From Candidatus Bathyarchaeota archaeon (lineage in GTDB: Archaea; Thermoproteota; Bathyarchaeia; TCS64), in the NCBI GenBank assembly GCA_026014515.1, contig JAOZIG010000312.1, positions 1 to 7,950 on the forward strand: a stretch of DNA of 7,950 bases, read 5' to 3'. Position numbers and translations under genes: made by a program. Within the stretch, counting starts at the first letter, position 1. Every line of letters starts with the position of its first letter. Positions 1-6,357 of this stretch are shown here, one piece after another. The notes beneath the pieces were generated by a model. It was not told the DNA's origin, did no database searches, and saw only the letters and a list, made by a program, of their open reading frames with translations.

Positions 1-126
1 GTCTACACCATAGGCGTCTTGACGGGCACCCAGAGTATTCAGCAGCTTGGTGGAGCTGGACCGGATACTATTCTGAGAAGTGTAGCAGAGCTACCAAAGC
101 ACTTACAGGAAAAAGGGTTAGTGTAG
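1..126 (+). CDS. HAD-family hydrolase, C-terminal end (partial)
   Basis: The frame is open from base 1 to a TAG at 124-126 and gives 41 residues, so only the tail of the gene is present. The tail reads GVLTGTQSIQQLGGAGPDTI followed by LRSVAELPKHLQEKGLV. The pattern GV-(L/T)-x-G, then L-x-x-A-G-(A/P)-D, then a hydrophobic strand and S-(V/L)-x-E-L-P is the usual end of phosphoglycolate-phosphatase-like HAD hydrolases: the last Rossmann strand, the 'aGAD' turn and the final helix. The catalytic Asp motifs lie upstream of the window, so the substrate cannot be judged. The gene ends by overlapping the 3' end of the convergent transporter by 9 bases, leaving no room for a separate terminator between them. 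Confidence 0.72.
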   Translation, partial: VYTIGVLTGTQSIQQLGGAGPDTILRSVAELPKHLQEKGLV

Positions 127-1377
127 GGTTTCCTCGTTCTCGTCTATCCAGAAGTAGACCATCAAGAGGGGTATCATCACCAACCCTATCTGGATGAGGA
201 AAGGTATCTCATGGTTCACGTTATCGTAGAGCCAGCCGCCTGATAGCTGACCTATTGATGACGCGATGAGCCTGAAGAATCCCTGACTACCGTTTATCTT
301 GCCTCTGTGTTCCTTGGGTACGAGCCCTGTTTGGAGGCTGCTTATGGCGCTGTTTGATAACACCATTAGAACTCCAACGAGTATAAAGGCAAGAAGGACC
401 CGGAAGAAGTTGCCGTTAATGAATAAGAGTATGACCACAGCCCATAGCAGGAATGAGACCATGATGGGTTTCTTCTTACCCACCACATCAATGATCTTTC
501 CACTGGGTATGGCGAGGATTATCATGGATACCGGCATCGCGGTCATGATATAACTGAGCTGTAGCTCGTTTATCCCCAAGTCTTTGACGATGTATAAGGT
601 GAGGACAGGCTGGAAAAGTCCACTCGTAAAGTTCATTATTACATCAACAAGGAACAAGACGAAGGCTGCCCTTGGAACCAGTTTCCAGACATCAATGCTC
701 TCACGCATACTCACCGGGTATGAGCTCATCATCTCGCCTAGATTGACCTTCTCAGGGGTTTCCACGGTTTCGGTTAGTCTGGTTCTGAGTAATCCGGCGA
801 TGAGGAAACCGAATATCACGAGCTTGTACATGAGCCGCATGCTGGGCACCAAGCCGTAGAGTGTGAACAGGTACCCTGCGAGTAGGGGGGCTGGTGTGGT
901 GGATACGCTTGCTATGAGGTTTATGAGGCTGAACCCCATGCCCCGTTTCTCTTTGGGAAGTGAGTCGGAGACTATGGCGTTGAGCGCCGGTTGATATATC
1001 CTGCATACACCGGCGATAACGGCTCCAACCATTATCCACTCCCAGCTCGGAGCATAAACATAGAATAAACGAGCAAAAGCCGCGATGAAGGTCATGGTGG
1101 TGATAAGCCATTTACGACCATACTTGTCAGTAAAGTAGCCACCCGGTATCTGGACAGCGGCAGCAGCGATGGTCTGTACCGCGCCAATCATACCGATGCC
1201 CGTAGCGGTAGCGCCAAGCGCCTCAACGTATAACGGATAATAGGTGCCCGGTAGCTCAGTGAAAAGGTCCAGTATGAGCCAGCTAAGTATCATGATAAGA
1301 AAGTTGCCTTGGATGAACCCAAACTCGTCTCTAAGACGCTGTATGAGGTTTCCTTTGGGCTCAGGTTCTTCGCTCAA
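118..1377 (-). CDS. MFS transporter (transporter 1)
   Basis: A 419-residue polytopic membrane protein of normal MFS length with twelve plausible hydrophobic segments. The cytoplasmic loop-2 signature (motif A) is GGYFTDKYGRK at residues 79-89. A weaker copy, SGKIIDVVGKKK, sits at 292-303 in the C-terminal half. A polar central loop lies at about 200-233. Asp37 in the first membrane segment and the PxxxGY stretch near 164-169 resemble drug/proton antiporters, so export is more likely than uptake; the substrate is unknown. The start is TTG at 1375-1377, because the next in-frame candidate (ATG at codon 29) would cut into the first membrane helix. No good Shine-Dalgarno site precedes it. It lies 7 bases after the stop of the bactofilin-like gene, which suggests translation coupled to that gene. 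It shares the 'PALNAI.(S/A)DS.P' loop with the two transporters further right but is clearly the most divergent of the three. Confidence 0.9.
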   Translation of the reverse strand: MSEEPEPKGNLIQRLRDEFGFIQGNFLIMILSWLILDLFTELPGTYYPLYVEALGATATGIGMIGAVQTIAAAAVQIPGGYFTDKYGRKWLITTMTFIAAFARLFYVYAPSWEWIMVGAVIAGVCRIYQPALNAIVSDSLPKEKRGMGFSLINLIASVSTTPAPLLAGYLFTLYGLVPSMRLMYKLVIFGFLIAGLLRTRLTETVETPEKVNLGEMMSSYPVSMRESIDVWKLVPRAAFVLFLVDVIMNFTSGLFQPVLTLYIVKDLGINELQLSYIMTAMPVSMIILAIPSGKIIDVVGKKKPIMVSFLLWAVVILLFINGNFFRVLLAFILVGVLMVLSNSAISSLQTGLVPKEHRGKINGSQGFFRLIASSIGQLSGGWLYDNVNHEIPFLIQIGLVMIPLLMVYFWIDENEETLH

Positions 1378-1384
1378 GTCGGGT

Positions 1385-2146
1385 CTACTCGGTCTTGATA
1401 GGCTCGCTGCGTAGTGATGAGGCTGGGTCTACTTGAATTGTGTCACTGTACTCGACGGTGCCTTTGATGTAGCAGCCCTTCTTGATGACTATCTTCTTTC
1501 CCCTCACGTTCTCGCATTGGACATTCTCAAGGGTAATATCATCCCCGATAATGTCAGATGTGACTAGACTCCCCATGTTTCGCCAGTCCTCGTGGCTCCT
1601 CAGAATGTTGATGTAGTCAGAGGTGATGCCATCTCGGATATAGCTCTCGTCTCGGCTGAGCCTTGCCTCAAAGGACTTTGCCTGAACCCTTCCATCGACC
1701 CTCATCACACCACTATACATGATGCGATCCTCAGAGACTAGGTCATCTCCAAACTCAATTGAGCCACTGGTCTCGATCTCACGTCCAATGACGCCACCAT
1801 CCCTGACATGGGTGCTGCCTGAGAGCCTCGCATAGTCGGCTTTGAGGCTTTTACCGATCTTGATGCTGCCTGATTTTATCAGCTCCTCGCATTCCAGTGC
1901 TCCTTCAATGTGGGCTGAGCCGCTGAACTTGATGGTGTCTGAGGATATGTCGCCATCTATTTTTGTTGACCCACTGGTCTTGAGGTCGTGGAGTCTGAGT
2001 CCGCCCGGGATTGTGCTGCTTCCGCTTGTGCTTATTGAGTCTATGTATACGCGTCCTGAGCCTGAAATCTTGAGGGTTCCAAATCCGGGTAAGGATACCC
2101 TGCCTGAACCTGATATTCTTGTGTCGGGTAATTCACTATATTCCAT
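1385..2146 (-). CDS. Bactofilin-like polymer-forming beta-helix protein
   Basis: 253 residues built almost wholly from short beta-helix turns. SGS or SG motifs begin at residues 12, 28, 41, 58, 75, 92, 109, 127 and 145; from 41 onward the spacing is 17, 17, 17, 17, 18 and 18. The consensus turn is roughly SGSxxIxGxLxxxxLxx. The later turns (about 150-215) lose the SGS but keep the alternating hydrophobic pattern. The C-terminal part VRGKKIVIKKGCYIKGTVEY followed by DTIQVDP resembles the end of YhbE/YhbF-type cytoplasmic bactofilin relatives. There is no signal peptide or membrane segment, so a cytoplasmic, self-polymerising scaffold is likely (inference from the family). The ATG at 2144-2146 follows a TATA-like TTTAAAA at 2179-2185, giving a leader of about 10 bases. 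The transporter 1 gene follows after 7 bases, so the two are probably cotranscribed. A physical link between filament and transporter is speculative. Confidence 0.8.
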   Translation of the reverse strand: MEYSELPDTRISGSGRVSLPGFGTLKISGSGRVYIDSISTSGSSTIPGGLRLHDLKTSGSTKIDGDISSDTIKFSGSAHIEGALECEELIKSGSIKIGKSLKADYARLSGSTHVRDGGVIGREIETSGSIEFGDDLVSEDRIMYSGVMRVDGRVQAKSFEARLSRDESYIRDGITSDYINILRSHEDWRNMGSLVTSDIIGDDITLENVQCENVRGKKIVIKKGCYIKGTVEYSDTIQVDPASSLRSEPIKTE

Positions 2147-2176
2147 CTTATTCTCAATAAATTGTCAATGAAATTT

Positions 2177-2185
2177 GCTTTTAAA
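2177..2185 (-). promoter_or_regulatory. TATA box for the bactofilin-like gene
   Basis: The minus strand reads TTTAAAAGC, a good archaeal TATA box, centred about 36 bases before the ATG at 2146. A start about 26 bases downstream leaves a leader of around 10 bases. It gives the bactofilin-like gene and transporter 1 their own promoter within the 84-base gap after transporter 2. Confidence 0.55.
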
Positions 2186-2188
2186 CCA

Positions 2189-2219
2189 GACTCACCAGTC
2201 ATACTCAAGACTTGTAGTC
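2189..2219. promoter_or_regulatory. Paired GACT/AGTC palindromes upstream of the bactofilin promoter
   Basis: GACT-CACC-AGTC (2189-2200) and GACT-TGT-AGTC (2209-2219) are two similar small palindromes whose centres are about 19-20 bases apart, close to two helical turns. They lie directly upstream of the TATA box of the bactofilin-like gene, where an activator or a cooperative regulator would bind. The half sites are only 4 bases, so chance is a real alternative. Confidence 0.3.
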
Positions 2220-2230
2220 ACAACTTGTTA

Positions 2231-3499
2231 CTACTCGTAAGGTGTCTCAGGGTTGTGTATCCTTAGATACGTGTACACGAAGCCAGCGGCTAACATTACA
2301 GACTGAAGAACCCATGGTAGACGGGGATCAATGTGATAGATGAAACCGCCAACAAGACTCCCCAGAGTTTTAGGGAAGAAAATTAGGAAACCAGACGCGA
2401 AACCAACACCAGATACACCAAGACTCATACCGCTTCCCAGTCCAGCCATTATCCTGCCTCTTATCTCTCTTGGGATGCTGTCTGCGAGATAGACCTGTGA
2501 TGATATCCAGATGAACACGCTGCTCAAAGTGATCAATGAGTACATGGGTAAGGCGAGCCAGAAGCCCTGTGCCTGTGTGAACCCGAACATGCTAAAGACC
2601 CCGAGAGCTAACCCGAAGAGCATACAGTTACGGGCACCATAATGGTCAACGATCTCCCCGATAAAGAGGCTGAGTACTGCTCGAGCTACACCGCTCCATA
2701 ACAGTATGATGCCCCAATCATAGGCTGTCAGGTTTAACGCATCTGTCGCATACAAGATCCAGAAAGGCAGAATCATGCTACCTAGGAAGCTCAACAACAT
2801 GCTTACAGCGGTATAGTTTCGTACATTGTTCCACACCCAAGTGAGAGACTCGTTTGTGTTACGATAGGCTCTGCTGAATAATCTAGCTGGGTTCCAGTCT
2901 ATCTCCTGAATATCGGTGATGGTCTCACGGAGGAAGTAAAGACGCATAATAGCGACTATGATGCCTACTATGAAGCTGAGGGTGAAACCGATACGCATCG
3001 CAGGTACAAGCTCAAACCTTGCGATAAACAAGCCACCAACATATGGGCTCAGTATTCTGACAAGGTTAGGTAAAGCGAAGTTAAAACCATAGAGGCGTCC
3101 ACGTTCACCTACAGGGATGCTGTCAGCCATTATGGCGTTCATGGCTGGAACATAGAAGAGGCTCATACTCTGGTAGATCATGGCTAGTGCAGCCCACTCC
3201 CAGCTAGGAGCCCAGAAATAGATGATAAAACTGCTCACATAGACAAGCGTCGAAGAAGCGACAATACGAACCCTGCCTGATTTGTCAGCGATATAGCCGC
3301 CCACAGGGTAGAGTAGCATGGCTCCGAAGCTGCCTAATGCGTTGATTAAGCCGATGGTGGGTACTGATGCTCCGAGTACTCGCATGTATTCGCTGATGAA
3401 GTTGTCTATGTTGGTGTCGCTCATGCTCCAGATAACGCGGCTTATTGTTAGCACTAGCACGTTACGTGGGATCAGGCTCTTTTTTTCAGACTCACCCAA
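2231..3499 (-). CDS. MFS transporter (transporter 2)
   Basis: 422 residues, about twelve membrane segments, complete. Motif A is GGYIADKSGRVR at 67-78, with a degenerate second copy GEIVDHYGARN at 281-291 and a conserved SIPREIRGR loop at 341-349. The helix-5 region has N145 followed by PYVGG (152-156), which resembles the antiporter motif C; with Asp28 in helix 1 this favours proton-coupled export, though the substrate cannot be told. It is a close paralogue of the next gene upstream: both share NVLVLT, SR(V/I)(I/L)WSMSD, INALGS, NAIMADSIP and MAGLGSGMS in register. The start is TTG at 3497-3499. It is the first start codon after an in-frame TAA at 3512-3514 and is preceded by GGTG (3507-3510) at 7 bases, a usable archaeal Shine-Dalgarno. 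The stop is a tandem TAG TAA (2228-2233). Confidence 0.9.
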   Translation of the reverse strand: MGESEKKSLIPRNVLVLTISRVIWSMSDTNIDNFISEYMRVLGASVPTIGLINALGSFGAMLLYPVGGYIADKSGRVRIVASSTLVYVSSFIIYFWAPSWEWAALAMIYQSMSLFYVPAMNAIMADSIPVGERGRLYGFNFALPNLVRILSPYVGGLFIARFELVPAMRIGFTLSFIVGIIVAIMRLYFLRETITDIQEIDWNPARLFSRAYRNTNESLTWVWNNVRNYTAVSMLLSFLGSMILPFWILYATDALNLTAYDWGIILLWSGVARAVLSLFIGEIVDHYGARNCMLFGLALGVFSMFGFTQAQGFWLALPMYSLITLSSVFIWISSQVYLADSIPREIRGRIMAGLGSGMSLGVSGVGFASGFLIFFPKTLGSLVGGFIYHIDPRLPWVLQSVMLAAGFVYTYLRIHNPETPYE

Positions 3500-3506
3500 A
3501 AAGCGA

Positions 3507-3510
3507 CACC
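3507..3510 (-). promoter_or_regulatory. Shine-Dalgarno site for transporter 2 (GGTG)
   Basis: GGTG on the minus strand, 7 bases before the TTG start. It decides in favour of that TTG, because no ATG lies near the N terminus. The same GGTG-spacer-TTG arrangement recurs in transporter 3 (GGTG at 4866-4869, TTG at 4857-4859). Confidence 0.5.
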
Positions 3511-3535
3511 GTTATGCATAGAACATCATTCGGAC

Positions 3536-3546
3536 TATGATTAAAC
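3536..3546 (-). promoter_or_regulatory. Possible TATA box for transporter 2
   Basis: The minus strand reads GTTTAATCATA, centred about 42 bases before the TTG start. A transcript starting about 25 bases downstream would carry a leader of about 16 bases that contains the GGTG Shine-Dalgarno. The match to the archaeal TATA consensus is moderate, and readthrough from transporter 3 (76-base gap) is also possible. Confidence 0.4.
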
Positions 3547-3553
3547 ATTACTC

Positions 3554-3581
3554 GTATAGAGTATAGAGCTGACGTCTATAC
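3554..3581. repeat. GTATAGA tandem repeat with inverted third copy
   Basis: GTATAGA occurs twice in direct tandem (3554-3560, 3561-3567) and once inverted as TCTATAC (3575-3581) after a 7-base gap. The second and third copies form a perfect 7-bp stem with a 7-base loop, and the stem covers the TAG stop of transporter 3 (3576-3578). It lies just upstream of the possible TATA box of transporter 2, so it could be an operator, or an RNA hairpin at the end of the transporter 3 message. Confidence 0.5.
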
Positions 3582-4871
3582 CTGTACCTTCTCGGGGTCC
3601 TTGAGCCACATCAAAGTCATAATGAGCCCAATAGTGAGGAACACTGTCTGCAGTATCCATGGAAGAGCCGCATTATAATCGTAGATGTAACCGCTGATGA
3701 TACTACCTATGCTCATGGGTATGAATACAAGGAAACCAGAGCTATATCCGCCGCCTGTTACTCCGACGCTCATACCGCTGCCTAAGCCAGCCATTACTCT
3801 TCCACGCATCTCCCTTGGGATGCTGTTGGCTAGATATGCACTGCTTGCGATCCACATGAACGCGCTGCTGATGACCAACAGGAAGTAGACTAACATGGCG
3901 GTCCAGAAGCTTTTCGCCAATGTGAACAGGTACATTCCAGGTATAGAGATGGCGAATGTGATGAGGAAACACTTCTTCGAGCCAATACGGTCAACAAGTG
4001 GACCAATGTATAGACTGAAGATTGTCTTACCGATACCACCTATGAGCATTATCACGCCAAACTGGTACTCGCTGATGCCAATTACCTCATAGCCAAAGAC
4101 AACCCAGAACGGCAGTACTATGCTTCCCAGAGTAGCCATGAGCATGCTGACTATGGCGTAGCCTTTGATATTCTGGAATGTCCATTTGATGCTTCTGAAG
4201 GCATCGCCGTAGCCTTCTCTGATTATCTTGAATATGTCGCGTCCGATGCCTTCTCCCTGTATAGTCTCTTTGAGGTATCTTACTCTGAGGAATGATACGA
4301 AGAGACCGACTGTGAAGCTGATCATATAGCCGAGACGCATTGCTGGGATCAACTCCATCCGGTCAATCAGCAAGCCACCCATGTAAGGAGTGAAAATCCT
4401 GACAGCGTTAGGAATAGCAATGGTTAATGCGTAGAGTTTTCCACGTGCCCCCGGTGGAATACTGTCAGCCATAATGGCGTTCAAGGCTGGCATGTAGAAC
4501 AAGACGATGTTCTGGTACGTTACTGCGAGTGCTACCCATCTCCAATCTGGGCTGAACGCGAAGATCAGGAAACTAGAGACGTAAAGTAGAGTTGATATTC
4601 CAACGAATCGTGCTCTTCCAGCCTTATCCGCGATATAACCGCCAAGTGGGTAGAGTATGCATGCTGCGATGCTGCCCAAGGCGTTGATCCAGCCTATCGT
4701 TGGCTTGTCACCACCTAGAGCCAAGATGTAGAGGCTGAGGTATGGGTAGACAAGGGCGTCGCTCATGCTCCAGAGGATGCGGCTGACCGTCAATACCAGC
4801 ACGTTGCCTGTGAGTAGTTCCCGTAGGGATTTGTCTGTCTGTACCGCTTCCACCGCCAAAATAAGCACCAA
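3576..4871 (-). CDS. MFS transporter (transporter 3)
   Basis: Up to 431 residues, twelve plausible membrane helices. Motif A is GGYIADKAGRAR at 77-88, the C-half counterpart is GPLVDRIGSKK at 290-300, and the SIPREMRGR loop is at 350-358. N155 with PYMGG at 162-166 and Asp38 in helix 1 match transporter 2, its tandem paralogue; nearly the whole chain aligns without gaps apart from the N terminus. The frame opens with TTG (4869-4871) then GTG (4866-4868). A better start may be the TTG at 4857-4859 (codon 5), since GGTG at 4866-4869 sits 6 bases ahead of it, the same arrangement as in transporter 2; this would give 427 residues. It is the first gene of the leftward block and is driven from the divergent region shared with the GcvPA-like gene. 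An efflux role tied to that operon's chemistry is possible but unproven. Confidence 0.9.
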   Translation of the reverse strand: MVLILAVEAVQTDKSLRELLTGNVLVLTVSRILWSMSDALVYPYLSLYILALGGDKPTIGWINALGSIAACILYPLGGYIADKAGRARFVGISTLLYVSSFLIFAFSPDWRWVALAVTYQNIVLFYMPALNAIMADSIPPGARGKLYALTIAIPNAVRIFTPYMGGLLIDRMELIPAMRLGYMISFTVGLFVSFLRVRYLKETIQGEGIGRDIFKIIREGYGDAFRSIKWTFQNIKGYAIVSMLMATLGSIVLPFWVVFGYEVIGISEYQFGVIMLIGGIGKTIFSLYIGPLVDRIGSKKCFLITFAISIPGMYLFTLAKSFWTAMLVYFLLVISSAFMWIASSAYLANSIPREMRGRVMAGLGSGMSVGVTGGGYSSGFLVFIPMSIGSIISGYIYDYNAALPWILQTVFLTIGLIMTLMWLKDPEKVQV

Positions 4872-4926
4872 GTAATTTGGATTCAGCCTTGTTAATCGGA
4901 TTTAAAGATTCCCAGCATGGGGAAAC
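4872..4926. promoter_or_regulatory. Divergent promoter region between transporter 3 and the GcvPA-like gene
   Basis: Only 55 bases separate the two divergent start codons. TTTAAA at 4901-4906 is palindromic and reads as a TATA box both ways: TTTAAAGA rightward, CTTTAAATC leftward. Its centre is about 23 bases before the rightward GTG (4927) and about 32 before the leftward TTG (4871). It would put the rightward transcript start at or near the GTG and the leftward one at about 4878, ahead of the GGTG. A second leftward candidate is GATTAAC (4892-4898). No other gene or RNA is visible here. The box positions are direct observation; promoter activity is inferred. Confidence 0.6.
4909..4924. promoter_or_regulatory. 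Candidate operator: inverted repeat TTCCC-N6-GGGAA
   Basis: TTCCC (4909-4913) and GGGAA (4920-4924) form a 16-base inverted repeat placed exactly between the TATA box and the GTG of the GcvPA-like gene. The left half recurs as a direct repeat: ATTCCCAG is at 4908-4915 and again at 4932-4939, 24 bases apart. A dimeric repressor binding here would block the rightward promoter. This is inferred from symmetry and position only; no regulator gene is in the window. Confidence 0.35.
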
Positions 4927-6357
4927 GTGATATTCCCAGAAGGCACCCACATATTGTTGATAGATTTGGATGATGAGTACATACACCCATATATCCCAAA
5001 CTCGGTACCCAGTATCAAAAAAGAGATGCTGGAAGCCATCGGTGCAACGAGCACAGATGAGCTATACGCCGAGATGATACCAGAGAGGCTCTTATTGAAC
5101 CGGGAGATGAGGCTCCCAGACGCTCTCCCCGATGAGCTTGGGCTCAAACGCCACGTAGCTGGAATCCTAGGCAAGAACAAGACCACCGAAGACTACATCA
5201 GCTTCCTAGGAGGAGGATGCTGGCAACACTACATACCCAAGGTCTGCGAGGTTATCCAGAATCGTAGCGAGTTCTTGACGGCTTATGCTGGTGGCGTCTA
5301 CAGTGATCAGGGACGATATCAGGCAAACTTTGAGTTCCAGAGCCTCATCTGTGAACTATTGGGAATGGAGGTCTCGGGGCTACCCACATATGACTGGGGA
5401 GCAGCAGCCGGAAACAGCGTAAGAATGGCGTCAAGACTCACAGGGCGGAAAGAGATACTTGTACCAAAAAACATGAGCCCAGCACGACTCAGCATCCTCA
5501 GTAACTTCTGTGGCTCAGTAGACCCTAATGGTGATATCAAGATCACTCAGGTTGATTACGAGGACGAGACAGGCAGAGTAGACTTAGGTGATCTAGAGTC
5601 CAAGCTAGGCGAGGAGATCGCCTGTGTCTACTTTGAAAACCCCAATTATCTGGGTGTTATCGAGTCGGAGGGAGCCAAGATTTCCGAGCTTGCTCATGCT
5701 TATGGTGCTGAGTCTGTGGTGGGTGTTGATCCCATCAGTCTCGGCGTCTTGGCGTCACCAGCAGAGTATGGCGCGGATATTGCTTGTGGTGAGGCTCAGC
5801 CTCTGGGTGTTAGCATGTATGCTGGTGGTGGTAGCTGTGGGTTTATCGCTTCAAGAGACGAGGAACGATACGTCGCAGAGTACCCGTTACGGCTGTTGAG
5901 TATCGCACCCACCACCGTTGAGGGAGAGTATGGTTTCGGTCAAGCTCTCTATTCAAGAACCAGTTATATGGCTCGTGAGAAAGCCAAGGACTGGGTAGGA
6001 ACCACTACCGTTCTATGGGGCATTACGGCAGCGGTCTACATGAGTCTCCTTGGACCCACGGGGATGAAGGAGCTTGGTGAGACTATCATTGAGAAGAGCC
6101 ACTATGCGGCTGAGATACTGGATGATATATCGGGCGCTGTTGTGCCTTATCGTGGTTTCTTCAAGGAGTTCCCAGTGGTGTTCAGCAAACCAGTAGAAGA
6201 AGTCAACAAGCAACTGCTCAGACACGGGATATTCGGTGGAGCACCTCTCTCTGATTACCCTGAGCTGGGTCAATCAGCGCTCTACTGTGTCACTGAGATG
6301 CATAGCCTAGAGATGATAGAGCGATTAGAGTCCGCGTTGCGGGAGGTGCTTGCATGA
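4927..6357 (+). CDS. gcvPA: GcvPA-like subunit (glycine dehydrogenase subunit 1 homologue, divergent)
   Basis: 476 residues, fold type I PLP-enzyme family, alpha (non-lysine) half of a split glycine-decarboxylase P protein. Family landmarks in order are YIHPYIPNS (18-26), FLGGG..QHYIP (93-104), NRSEFLTAY (112-120), VVGVDPISLG (264-273), YGADIACGEAQPLG (281-294), and AREK with VYMSLLGP.G (349-379). True GcvPA normally has TAYTPYQPEIS, MYDGAT, FGGP.LGFFA, PGRIVG and SNICTNQ. From memory of the family, these appear here as TAYAGGVYSD (118-127), TYDWGAA (154-160), YAGGGSCGFIA, PLRLLS (320-325) and DWVGTTT (355-361). The usual function is decarboxylating glycine and loading aminomethyl onto lipoyl-H protein; these changes make that uncertain. 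The GTG start (4927) lies about 23 bases after a TATA box, consistent with a leaderless message; TTG at 4966 (codon 14) is an alternative closer to the usual N terminus. The stop overlaps the next gene's ATG. Confidence 0.85.
   Translation: MIFPEGTHILLIDLDDEYIHPYIPNSVPSIKKEMLEAIGATSTDELYAEMIPERLLLNREMRLPDALPDELGLKRHVAGILGKNKTTEDYISFLGGGCWQHYIPKVCEVIQNRSEFLTAYAGGVYSDQGRYQANFEFQSLICELLGMEVSGLPTYDWGAAAGNSVRMASRLTGRKEILVPKNMSPARLSILSNFCGSVDPNGDIKITQVDYEDETGRVDLGDLESKLGEEIACVYFENPNYLGVIESEGAKISELAHAYGAESVVGVDPISLGVLASPAEYGADIACGEAQPLGVSMYAGGGSCGFIASRDEERYVAEYPLRLLSIAPTTVEGEYGFGQALYSRTSYMAREKAKDWVGTTTVLWGITAAVYMSLLGPTGMKELGETIIEKSHYAAEILDDISGAVVPYRGFFKEFPVVFSKPVEEVNKQLLRHGIFGGAPLSDYPELGQSALYCVTEMHSLEMIERLESALREVLA
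6342..6348 (+). promoter_or_regulatory. Shine-Dalgarno site for the GcvPB-like gene
   Basis: GGAGGTG, an almost full match to the archaeal anti-Shine-Dalgarno complement, ends 5 bases before the ATG at 6354. It lies inside the end of the GcvPA-like gene and fixes the start of the second subunit. Together with the ATGA overlap it implies both re-initiation and independent loading. Confidence 0.85.

Noticed and set aside
752..1111. 119-codon minus-strand open frame
   Set aside because: It lies inside the transporter 1 gene in another frame on the same strand. The product is rich in His, Arg and Ser with no family pattern, while the transporter frame is continuous.
1842..2171. 109-codon plus-strand open frame
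   Set aside because: It is opposite the regular SGS repeats of the bactofilin-like gene; the leucine- and proline-rich product is the antisense shadow of those repeats.
4970..4980. ATG ATG AGT as a start for the GcvPA-like protein
   Set aside because: These ATGs are in the +1 frame relative to the conserved YIHPYIPNS stretch, so using them would require a frameshift for which there is no evidence.
4902..5186. 94-codon minus-strand open frame at the divergent region
   Set aside because: It would run through the shared promoter region and opposite the conserved N terminus of the GcvPA-like gene. The serine-rich product has no family pattern.
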